DNA of 36,894 nucleotides from a virus, in the IMG/VR virus record IMGVR_UViG_3300015261_000166, positions 1 through 36,894 of that record; one strand, written 5' to 3'. The notes beneath the pieces were generated by a model. The model ran no database searches. It was not told the origin of the DNA and saw only the letters and a list, made by a program, of their open reading frames with translations. Below, piece after piece: positions 24,763 through 31,367 of the stretch (its first letter is position 1; each line of letters opens with the position of its first letter). Both the position numbers and the translations under genes were made by a program.

Positions 24763-25728
24763 CTAATATCGTCGTATATCGAGCTCACCTTTCCGATTGT
24801 TGAGAGCGTAGTGAACTTCGCAGCTCACTCGGTAGTGCGAGAAGAACTTATTAAAGGATTTGTGCAAATCATTTGCCCATGCAAGTCGATTCGCATCTCT
24901 ATCGAAAAAATTACGAATCTCTGCGGAGTTTTCACGGAGATGAAATACACTGTTTCTGAATTTCCTAATTGAATCAGAATGAGATTTAATAATTTTTCCC
25001 AGCTCATTAGACAGTGGAAGTATTTCTTTGAAACGATCTGGACGATCGTTCATTAGTATATTTCGCACATTTAAACTTTTAGTGAAAGCCTCACAAATGA
25101 CGCCTAAGTATCCGAGCCATGAGAAAAAATAGATCCGAATCTGAACTTCATCGTTACGACTTAATTTACCGAACTTATCCCATTTTCGGTCAAGCTTTTG
25201 ATAATTTTTTAACATCAAATCAGCTGCAAGAAAATAATGGGTGTATAGCGTCAGAACTTGATCTGCATTTGCGCTTGGCAGCTTATCTCCTGGCAGCCTG
25301 GAATCAATATCCAAAGCCAGTTGACGCGTGCCTCTTGCCAAATAATAGAGCCCTCTATCCAATTGAATGAACTCTCCAGACACCGCGGCAGCATTGAATA
25401 CTTGTTCGATTGCGTCTGATGTTTTAAGCTCATAGTCTATGCACCCGTCCGCTGCAAACTGAGTTAGCTTCCAGAGATCGAAGCCATCGATTTCACCCTT
25501 TTCTCCAAAATCGAAGTCGACCGGACTAGTCTTGAACAAAACTTTACAGCCAGCTCCATGCTTGTAGTAGGGAACGCCATCATTGAGAATCCCCCTGCTC
25601 GGAATATCTGTTTGAATCCATTCAAATGCACTATGCGGCATTTTAATTCCCGAGCGGTACATTAAAATCACTGCACACCTGACAGTCGCTTGATAGTCGA
25701 CAATTATGCGCCGAAGTTCTTTATCCAT
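24763..25728 (-). CDS. DUF6896-like plus HEPN-like two-domain protein
   Basis: 321 residues from ATG 25728; a TTG at 25764 would add 12. Residues about 5-95 resemble DUF6896 (DGVPYYKHGAGCKV, VDFDFGEKGEIDGFDLWKL). Residues about 120-300 are all helical and contain RKFRNSVFH, in which Arg258-x4-His263 matches the R-x4-6-H motif of HEPN ribonucleases, within a typical long-helix context. AT-rich, convergent with gpD, and in the position behind the late operon where P2-like phages carry variable cargo. A toxin or defence RNase role is inference; the DUF6896 assignment is from memory of the family. Confidence 0.75.
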   Translation of the reverse strand: MDKELRRIIVDYQATVRCAVILMYRSGIKMPHSAFEWIQTDIPSRGILNDGVPYYKHGAGCKVLFKTSPVDFDFGEKGEIDGFDLWKLTQFAADGCIDYELKTSDAIEQVFNAAAVSGEFIQLDRGLYYLARGTRQLALDIDSRLPGDKLPSANADQVLTLYTHYFLAADLMLKNYQKLDRKWDKFGKLSRNDEVQIRIYFFSWLGYLGVICEAFTKSLNVRNILMNDRPDRFKEILPLSNELGKIIKSHSDSIRKFRNSVFHLRENSAEIRNFFDRDANRLAWANDLHKSFNKFFSHYRVSCEVHYALNNRKGELDIRRY

Positions 25729-25891
25729 TAATTTACGATATTTAAAACTGTCGCTGCAGTACAAAAAAGTAGTTTTGGCCGCTTGATTGAACGAAATTCG
25801 TATCTACTGCCAACCAAGTCCCATCAATATTCGTAAATGGAAAACATACGATTTTACGAATGAACCAAGCAAGATTAATGATTTTCTCTTT

Positions 25892-25923
25892 CAACGGTTG
25901 AGGGTCACAACGGTTGAGGGTCA
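25892..25923. repeat. 16-bp tandem duplication
   Basis: CAACGGTTGAGGGTCA occurs twice head to tail (25892-25907 and 25908-25923). The second copy runs into the left inverted end of the element at 25918, so this may be a scar of its insertion or a duplicated end. Confidence 0.8.
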
Positions 25924-26104
25924 GGTCTGCCATTCCGACACAGGCCCAGCTGTGCGCCCCCAAGCTGAAGTCGCTGCGTAAACTGGGCGTCAATACGCAT
26001 AAGCAGCATAGTTAATCGAGCCGTATTGACAATTAATGCATCACCATTTTCTGTGGGTCTAGACGCCAAGGCTGCAGATCGTGTCCGAATGGCAGACCTG
26101 ACCC
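25918..26104. mobile_element. MITE-like element, copy A
   Basis: About 187 bp with 23-bp inverted ends: 25919-25941 and the reverse complement of 26081-26103 agree at 22 of 23 bases, beginning GGTCAGGTCTGCCATTC. It contains no gene. A near full-length copy (C) lies at 27925-28112 in the same orientation and a partial copy (B) follows directly. Inverted ends, constant length and repeated occurrence fit a non-autonomous element moved by a transposase elsewhere. No clear target duplication is seen. Confidence 0.75.
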
Positions 26105-26112
26105 CGCCACCG

Positions 26113-26202
26113 TAATTAGTCGAGCCATATTGACAATTAATGCAACATTGTTTCCTTTAAGTATAGACGCTAAGGTCAGAGATCGTGTCTGAATGGCAGA
26201 CC
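26113..26202. mobile_element. MITE-like element, partial copy B
   Basis: Corresponds to the right half of copy A: the segment TATTGACAATTAATGCA recurs (with one A/G change before it), followed by a diverged middle and GATCGTGTCTGAATGGCAGACC. The left half is missing, so this is a truncated tandem copy. The remaining bases to 26265 are AT-rich with no evident gene. Confidence 0.7.
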
Positions 26203-26265
26203 GTGTGCGCACAATTAAATTTAAAACATATCTTCAACGATGAGCTATGAATTCATTTCCATATC

Positions 26266-27255
26266 TTATCTAAATAGCTCTTGCACTTTCCCGGTTGCAG
26301 CATAATCAGCAAGTCCCTTAAGTCGCCGATAGTAGGCTAGCATAATCTTCACGGCCCCAAGTGGATCGGCGCTCGCCAGATCAAGAATATCATTCGAGCG
26401 ACTAGCCAAACCAAGAACCGAACAAAGCTTCTCTAACTTAACGGTCAAGTCTTTATTATCCTGAGTAGTTAAACGCAAATCTGCCTGTGCCTTACTAAGC
26501 CAAGTTTTATCGCGCAACCACTTATACACTTCATCGTAAATTATCGTGGCAGGTGAGTCAGCCTTATTTATCTCATCAACTATTTTCCCGATAGAGCTTG
26601 CAACCGATTTATTCATTCCAAATTCGATAACACCTGGGGACGCATACTGTATCCGACGAATCTCGACTCTATCTGCACTTGGTATTTTCAAGTATAAATC
26701 ATCGAAAAAATTAACAGAACTAAAGCCACCGCGCCATGGATAGCGTTGAAATAAGCTACCTATCCGTTGCCTTACTGACGAAGTTCCCTTTCCCGATAAC
26801 GCGTACATAATTGCATAACTATCCTGCACCAAATCCGAGAATTTTCGCATATCTTCGATGCCCCAACGACCGTCAATATGCACTGCATTGATATTATTAT
26901 CTTTGTTTATAGATATCGGTTTCTCGACAGGAATAAACATACCGGGTTTTGGTAAAATTCTCTCATCAACACTATCTTTAGATTGAGTCTTTACTGCATT
27001 ACCCACCTCACCCCAAAATTCTGCAAACTCAAACTTCCCTTGTGCTCTATGTGTAATCAGATAACGCACATCGACTTTTGCCTGAGACAATTTCTCTAAA
27101 TCGTCTTCCTTTACCCTGGCAAAGTAAAAAAGATACGAATCCTCTCCATCCTCATAATTAACGCCAATGTAATGTCTTTTACGCCCATCAATTGCAATAA
27201 CAACAAGAGGGACCTCGTATGCCAATAAAACCTTAGAAACTGTTAGATTTGCCAT
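26266..27255 (-). CDS. Unknown protein, second gene of MITE-flanked operon (DUF6575-like N-terminus)
   Basis: 329 residues. Residues about 5-75 (VLLAYEVPLVVIAIDG, YLFYFARVKEDDLEKLSQAKVDVRYLIT) resemble the DUF6575 family pattern as I remember it; confidence in that name is low. A middle domain (about 125-225) and a helical C-terminus (about 225-329, DLRLTTQDNKDLTVKLEKLC then MLAYYRRLKGLADYA) follow. No catalytic motif was recognised. Start overlaps the stop of the 128-residue gene (TAATG), so the two are translationally coupled. AT-rich codons mark it as foreign to the phage backbone. Confidence 0.7.
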   Translation of the reverse strand: MANLTVSKVLLAYEVPLVVIAIDGRKRHYIGVNYEDGEDSYLFYFARVKEDDLEKLSQAKVDVRYLITHRAQGKFEFAEFWGEVGNAVKTQSKDSVDERILPKPGMFIPVEKPISINKDNNINAVHIDGRWGIEDMRKFSDLVQDSYAIMYALSGKGTSSVRQRIGSLFQRYPWRGGFSSVNFFDDLYLKIPSADRVEIRRIQYASPGVIEFGMNKSVASSIGKIVDEINKADSPATIIYDEVYKWLRDKTWLSKAQADLRLTTQDNKDLTVKLEKLCSVLGLASRSNDILDLASADPLGAVKIMLAYYRRLKGLADYAATGKVQELFR

Positions 27256-27641
27256 TAAAGTTTCGCCGCTTGACCGACCACAACATTTAACGGATCGCTG
27301 GCTTTATAAGGCCACCAATGAACATGGGTTGGTTTATCCTTGTGCCAAACTCCCGTAGTAGGATCATGCAAAACCTGAACAGCATGGGTAAATTTTGGCA
27401 TACGCGGTGATTTCACTAATGCGCGACATACTTCAAGAGACGTGGTAAGCGATACTGAACGAGCACCACACTGATCATAAAAATTCCTAGTTGGCTGTTT
27501 CTTATATTGCGAATCAAAATCATCATCTTTTACCGTATTGGAAAATAACAATCGCCACAGAATCGGCTCATCAGGGACATTAGGATCTATTGGCGGACAA
27601 CTAGTAGGCAGGGATTCTCTATAGGTCATTTTTTTAATCAT
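27255..27641 (-). CDS. Unknown small protein, first gene of MITE-flanked operon
   Basis: 128 residues from ATG 27641 (ATG 27629 is an alternative); neither has a strong ribosome site. Visible features are a proline-rich start (PTSCPPIDPNVPDEPILWRLLFSN) and conserved-looking polar segments (QPTRNFYDQCGARSVSLTTSLEVC; then FTHAVQVLHDP and HVHWWPYKASDPLNVV). It is not recognised. The order small protein then larger partner, with one-base coupling, is reminiscent of two-component toxin-antitoxin or defence modules, but that is inference. The promoter must lie in the 280-bp AT-rich gap up to 27924, where no gene is convincing. Confidence 0.7.
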   Translation of the reverse strand: MIKKMTYRESLPTSCPPIDPNVPDEPILWRLLFSNTVKDDDFDSQYKKQPTRNFYDQCGARSVSLTTSLEVCRALVKSPRMPKFTHAVQVLHDPTTGVWHKDKPTHVHWWPYKASDPLNVVVGQAAKL

Positions 27642-27924
27642 TTTATTGAATTAAAATCCATTAACGAATTTCGCCATGGACACTCATAATTTCCCGCTTG
27701 AGAGTAACAAATTATCGAATGAGAAAATTCACACATTGTCACAACTGCGTAGATATTAATTTAAAATGAAAAGGTAATTGAAGATTCTATGTAGCATTTG
27801 GCAACATCAGTGATTAGCACAGACGTAGCTGAATTTTAGGTCAACCGCACCGTGACCCAGATCGCAGTAGCATTGCTGGACGGTGAACATTCATACCTAA
27901 TCCCTGGCGCTGTTTCGGGTTTGA

Positions 27925-28112
27925 GGGTCAGGTCTGCCATTCCGACACAGGCCCAGCTATGTGAATCCCCAATCTGAACTCTCAGCGTAAGCTCAGCATC
28001 AATACGCATTCGCAGCATAGTGATTCGTTCCGTATTGACAATTGGTACCTCTCAATTTGCTGTGAGTCTAAACGCCAAGGTTGAGATCGTGTCTGAATAG
28101 CAGACCTGCCCC
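27925..28112. mobile_element. MITE-like element, copy C
   Basis: About 188 bp, same orientation and length as copy A. The left end GGGTCAGGTCTGCCATTC is identical; the right end ATCGTGTCTGAATAGCAG then ACCTGCCCCC has two changes from A. The interior shares TATTGACAATT and the AAACGCCAAGGTTGAGATC stretch. It ends 9 bp from the stop of the WYL-BRCT gene. Copies A/B and C bracket the two-gene unknown operon. Confidence 0.75.
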
Positions 28113-28121
28113 CGCCATCGA

Positions 28122-28976
28122 TCAGCTTTCCGCAATTCGTTTTATAAAATCAGACTCCGAAATAACATCAATCCCCATCGATTCTGCTTTGCTCAGTTGC
28201 ACGCTCCCAGCGAGCGGGCCAGCGATCAAAACATCCAGGGAAACGCTAAACCCTCCGCGTACCTGCCAACCGGCCGCCCTCGCCATTGACTCCAATCCAC
28301 AGCGCTTAGTATCACGAAAACCTACAAAATATGCCGCAGTCTGCCACTGCTTTTGATTGGCCCTGCCCACTGGGTAGACATTGATGCCTACTGGACGATG
28401 GGAGGCCCCATCAGTAACGATTCTGTTGTTGGGAAGGAGGCGCATCGCACTCGCCCACTTCCCGAGACGTTGAACCTCTCCTGTCCTGAGCGAAGTCACC
28501 TTGCCACGAATACGCCGCAAAGAAAAAGTTCGTTTTCCTTGCCTTGCATGGCAATAACCTTCCAGATAATCCGCATCAACTGCCCACACTGAGACTTGCC
28601 GAGTTACATAGCCCAAACCGTCTCGCATCGGATACGAAAATTGAATTTCGTCGACATCTCCTGCTTCGCCTCGTGGCCCTCTCTTCGACTTTCTCTTTGC
28701 GCGTGATAGAACTTGAACAGGTTGCACCTCAACTGCGACTTGCTTGAGTTGTGGAATATTCTCACTCGCCGAAGGAACTTTTGGCGGAGCTGCAATTCGC
28801 TCGGTTAGACATGGAGGCTTTCTCACCTTTACGTTTGATATGCATAGTTGAATATGTCGCCAAAGCGAGGCACCCGGCTCGCCAGCGTCAATCGCTCGCT
28901 TCCGAGGATTCCAGCTGCTGAAAATTATGCAGAGCAAACAAGCAGCAATTACAATAAGCATAAGAAGGTGAATCAT
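28122..28976 (-). CDS. Membrane-anchored WYL-BRCT protein
   Basis: 284 residues from ATG 28976. One N-terminal membrane segment (about residues 3-21, LLMLIVIAACLLCIIF) is followed by a basic linker (RAKRKSKRGPRG, about 92-103). A WYL-like domain lies at about 110-180 (IQFSYPMRDGLGYVTRQVSVW, YLEGYCHARQGKRTFSLRRI), then a BRCT domain at about 214-284 (YFVGFRDTKRCGLESMARAAGW, LIAGPLAGSVQLSKAESMGI). WYL domains sense nucleotides or nucleic-acid ligands and BRCT domains bind phosphopeptides or DNA ends. The gene starts 7 bp behind the repressor stop, so it is probably expressed in the lysogen. Function unknown; DNA-damage sensing or defence is inference. Confidence 0.8.
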   Translation of the reverse strand: MIHLLMLIVIAACLLCIIFSSWNPRKRAIDAGEPGASLWRHIQLCISNVKVRKPPCLTERIAAPPKVPSASENIPQLKQVAVEVQPVQVLSRAKRKSKRGPRGEAGDVDEIQFSYPMRDGLGYVTRQVSVWAVDADYLEGYCHARQGKRTFSLRRIRGKVTSLRTGEVQRLGKWASAMRLLPNNRIVTDGASHRPVGINVYPVGRANQKQWQTAAYFVGFRDTKRCGLESMARAAGWQVRGGFSVSLDVLIAGPLAGSVQLSKAESMGIDVISESDFIKRIAES

Positions 28977-28983
28977 TTGCAGA

Positions 28984-29427
28984 CTATTTTTCCTTTTTTC
29001 GTCCGCTGCCGGCCACATTAAAAGTCTGTGGCCCAATGATATTCCCCACGAAATTTTGCCCAATCTTGCCGTGGGTTTCAACGTGTGGTGCATTCCCTGC
29101 TTGGAATGCCGGGGGTGCTGGCGAGCGCATGCCGCTAATCATGCCAAGTACTCCTGCCTTCCCGCGAACGTCCATACTTCGATAGCCAGTCAATAGTTCA
29201 TGCTCGTCCGCAGGCAACGCAGACAGCGCATGTTCTCCTGTCAGCAAATACAACACATCTACTCCAGCCGCAGCAACGGCCGCCAAATAGTCAGAATCTG
29301 GCGTACGGGAGCCGTTTTCATAGTTGAACTGGGCTCCCTTTTTTACCCCACCAAGGGCAGCAAACTCGTCCTGATTGAGGCCGAGGCGCTTCCGTTCTTC
29401 CTTGAGACGATCAAAAAAATACTTCAT
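28984..29427 (-). CDS. Phage repressor, XRE-type helix-turn-helix
   Basis: 147 residues from ATG 29427; GTG 29454 would add nine. The N-terminal helix-turn-helix (FFDRLKEERKRLGLNQDEFAALGGVKKGAQFNYENGSRTPDSDYLAAVAAAGVDVLYLLTG, in pieces across residues 4-67) is XRE/CI-like. The C-terminal part (VGNIIGPQTFNVAGSGRKKEK) is glycine-rich and lacks a LexA-type Ser-Lys protease, so induction by RecA self-cleavage is unlikely. Divergent from the early genes across a palindromic operator, it is the probable lysogeny switch. Confidence 0.88.
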   Translation of the reverse strand: MKYFFDRLKEERKRLGLNQDEFAALGGVKKGAQFNYENGSRTPDSDYLAAVAAAGVDVLYLLTGEHALSALPADEHELLTGYRSMDVRGKAGVLGMISGMRSPAPPAFQAGNAPHVETHGKIGQNFVGNIIGPQTFNVAGSGRKKEK

Positions 29428-29449
29428 TTGAGTACAAATACCTTTCCAA

Positions 29450-29467
29450 ATCACTCAAATGAGTGAT
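29450..29467. promoter_or_regulatory. Operator palindrome between repressor and early genes
   Basis: ATCACTCA-AA-TGAGTGAT is a perfect inverted repeat with a 2-bp centre, placed 23 bp upstream of the repressor start and 41 bp upstream of the first early gene. A related TTGAGTACAA motif at 29429-29438 may be a second weaker site. Both are likely targets of the repressor. Confidence 0.75.
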
Positions 29468-29507
29468 ATATTTACGCCATTCCGTAGCGATTACAGATCA
29501 TAACATT

Positions 29508-29711
29508 ATGAATAATTTGTCAAAAGTCGGACGTACTGCCAAAGGCGTCACGTCACGCCCCCTTGGCGTCCGCCTAACCCCTGCCGAGGTGGATGAGGTC
29601 GAAGGCTATGCAGAGAAACTTGAACGCTCCCGTGCCTGGTTCCTCCGCTTCCTGATCCTGCGCGGCCTTGCCGACTACAAGCGCGAACTCGCATCCAAAC
29701 CCACCCACTAA
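29508..29711 (+). CDS. Small ribbon-helix-helix-like protein (Cox/apl position)
   Basis: 67 residues. GVRLTPAEVDEVEGYAEKLERSRAWFLRFLILRGLADYK has the strand-helix-helix form of Arc/CopG DNA-binding proteins. First gene rightward of the operator, the place of the P2 cox regulator/excisionase, but it is not a Cox homologue by sequence. ATG 29508 is chosen because upstream sequence lies in the operator; the ribosome site is weak. A role in early regulation or excision is inference from position. Confidence 0.72.
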   Translation: MNNLSKVGRTAKGVTSRPLGVRLTPAEVDEVEGYAEKLERSRAWFLRFLILRGLADYKRELASKPTH

Positions 29712-29721
29712 GGACAACGTC

Positions 29722-29925
29722 ATGTACCCCGATGCAAAACGTATCCGCAGCCACCGCGTCATGCTGCGCCTGGACGATTACGAGCACCAGCTCGTTTCCT
29801 CGATCGCCAATTACCAGGGCGAAGAGCTTGCGGTGCTGGTGCGCCAGATCGTGATGCGTGAAGCCCTGGCCGTGATCGCCTTGGATGACGCCACCATCGA
29901 CAGCGTACAGCGTCGCAGCGCTTAA
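29722..29925 (+). CDS. Small ribbon-helix-helix-like protein
   Basis: 67 residues. AAGGA stands at the right distance before ATG 29722. RSHRVMLRLDDYEHQLVSSIANYQGEELAVLVRQIVMREALAVI follows the strand (RVMLRLDD) plus two-helix pattern of Arc-type repressors. It follows the previous gene after 10 bp and is of the same size, so the pair may be paralogous DNA-binding proteins or partners. No function assigned. Confidence 0.7.
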   Translation: MYPDAKRIRSHRVMLRLDDYEHQLVSSIANYQGEELAVLVRQIVMREALAVIALDDATIDSVQRRSA

Positions 29926-29962
29926 ACCGAGTCACTTTTGAGCAACTCTAAAGTTACAGAAA

Positions 29963-30151
29963 ATGCCAGATCATCAAATTAACCTCAATGACGAAGAGCG
30001 CGCGGTGCTGGAACTCGTGCGCCAGCGCCAGGGGCTGGCAAGTATCGATCAGGCGGCTGAATGGCTCGTCAAGTCGCGCTTACGCATACAGTCGAAAAAC
30101 ATGACAGGTCGCGGTCGCGCCCTGTACCAAGTGGAAAGAAAGCTGAAATGA
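29963..30151 (+). CDS. Small DNA-binding-like protein
   Basis: 62 residues. INLNDEERAVLELVRQRQGLASIDQAAEWLVKSRLRI is a third strand-helix-helix type sequence in a row, followed by a basic tail (NMTGRGRALYQVERKLK). Its stop overlaps the start of the Ogr-like gene (ATGA), so the two are co-translated. Role unknown; a helper of late or early regulation is possible. Confidence 0.7.
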   Translation: MPDHQINLNDEERAVLELVRQRQGLASIDQAAEWLVKSRLRIQSKNMTGRGRALYQVERKLK

Positions 30152-30411
30152 GAGTCATCGGCCTGCCCTGCCCGCATTGCGAATACACCGTCCGCGCCGT
30201 CAAAAGCCGCACGATGTCAGCCATGTTCAAGGAAATCACCTACATGTGCCAGAACCCTGACTGCGGGCACTCTTTCGTGGCAGGCCTGGAAGTGCTGCGC
30301 ACCCTCTCGCTGTCCGCCATGCCGAAGGCCGATATCCGCATCCCGATGTCCCAGCATGCGCGCACGGCAGCCACCAGCCAGCTGGCCCTGGACCTGACTG
30401 CGGGCTGCTGA
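30148..30411 (+). CDS. ogr: Ogr/Delta-type zinc-finger late-gene activator
   Basis: 87 residues. The spacing C-x2-C (CPHC, residues 8-11), 22 residues, then C-x4-C (CQNPDC) is the Ogr/Delta zinc finger. In P2 and P4 such proteins recruit RNA polymerase to late promoters through its alpha subunit. The position in the early region, not behind gpD as in P2, is the arrangement known for Ralstonia/Burkholderia P2-like phages as I recall. It likely switches on the O-to-D and P-Q operons. Confidence 0.9.
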   Translation: MRVIGLPCPHCEYTVRAVKSRTMSAMFKEITYMCQNPDCGHSFVAGLEVLRTLSLSAMPKADIRIPMSQHARTAATSQLALDLTAGC

Positions 30412-30531
30412 TGACTATCCCAATCCTCGCGCCGCCGTAACCCGGCCACTGTAACTCCCCTCTTTTGCTGTGCCCTGCAGCGCTCTCTTTTGAGCGTGCG
30501 GGATTCGTTCAACCTGAAATAAGGAAAACCG

Positions 30532-30912
30532 ATGGAAAACACGCTGCACGCCACCAGTCATGCCAACCATTCCCCTGCGCTGGCCACACCTCGCCCAGCC
30601 CTGCAACAATGCCTCGTGCCTGTGGCGCCGACCTGCTTCCTGCTGCATGCCAGCGCTGGCGCCAGCATCAGCGAGCTGTCCACCTACATCCATGAGATTA
30701 CCAAGACCTACCAAGCCTATGGCGCGGCCAATCTCACCTTCATCATCAGCGATGCGCAAGCGCTGCAGCTTGGCGGCTTTTTCACATCGGAAAATCAACG
30801 CGCACTGGTCGGCAACCTGCCCTTGGAAATGCGTTATCTGTTTGCCAGCGAAGAGGGAACAACTGCGCTTTCCTACTGGGGCGAAGGTATGGCCAAGGCA
30901 GGGGCACGCTGA
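30532..30912 (+). CDS. Hypothetical early phage protein
   Basis: 126 residues with AAGGAAA before the ATG. The N-terminal 30 residues are Ala/Pro/His-rich and look disordered; residues about 40-120 look like a compact alpha/beta domain (ISELSTYIHEITKTYQAYGAANLTFIISDAQALQLGGFF). Not recognised. Its stop overlaps the next start (TGATG). The 120 bp before it hold no gene. Confidence 0.7.
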   Translation: MENTLHATSHANHSPALATPRPALQQCLVPVAPTCFLLHASAGASISELSTYIHEITKTYQAYGAANLTFIISDAQALQLGGFFTSENQRALVGNLPLEMRYLFASEEGTTALSYWGEGMAKAGAR

Positions 30913-31010
30913 TGCTACGCCTGGCCAAGACCTGCGGCATCTGGCTGCTGTCGCTCCTGATCGTCATTACCCCTGACGTGCTGCGGGCCATTGGCTTCAT
31001 CAAGGACTAA
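30912..31010 (+). CDS. Very small single-membrane-span protein
   Basis: 32 residues (MLRLAKTCGIWLLSLLIVIT and on). One hydrophobic segment spans residues about 8-22. Start overlaps the stop of the previous gene by one base and the next gene follows after 3 bp, which supports it as a real coupled gene although it is short. Function unknown. Confidence 0.55.
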   Translation: MLRLAKTCGIWLLSLLIVITPDVLRAIGFIKD

Positions 31011-31013
31011 ACC

Positions 31014-31367
31014 ATGCCGGCGTCCCTTATCGACAATCACCTGTCCTTCCAGCCTGCCGCCGAAATCCTGGCCGCACGCGACAAGGACATGCCGACGCCA
31101 CCAGGCGCCGGGCATGCGCTGGCCGCCATCGCCGAAGCCAAGGCCCAGCTACGCAGCATCAAGCCGCGCAACCTGGCGCCATTCATGGCCCAGGCCTGGG
31201 GATTGTCGCCGCGTGGCGCCCGCCGCTCCGTGCTGATCGCCGCCGGCATGGACGCCGACCGCTGGGAATCACCCATCCACTCATTTACCGAAGAAGAGCG
31301 CATCGAGTTGCGCGCCGCCACCTCTGCCGCCATCCGTGTGTACGAAAGACTGTTGAATGCAATCTAA
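31014..31367 (+). CDS. Hypothetical early phage protein upstream of gpA
   Basis: 117 residues, mostly helical: LAAIAEAKAQLRSIKPRNLAPFMAQAWGLSPRGARRSVLIAAGM, then SFTEEERIELRAATSAAIRVYERLLNAI. Not recognised. It overlaps the replication gene by 11 bp, so a link to replication is plausible by position only, comparable to the small genes before A in P2. Confidence 0.75.
   Translation: MPASLIDNHLSFQPAAEILAARDKDMPTPPGAGHALAAIAEAKAQLRSIKPRNLAPFMAQAWGLSPRGARRSVLIAAGMDADRWESPIHSFTEEERIELRAATSAAIRVYERLLNAI

Noticed and set aside
27836-27924. Possible gene remnant (plus-strand translation VTQIAVALLDGEHSYLIPGA)
   Set aside because: Too short, no start context, and it runs directly into copy C of the repeat element; could be chance.
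28081-28747. Rightward open frames over the WYL-BRCT gene
   Set aside because: Antisense to a gene with recognisable domains; no ribosome sites.
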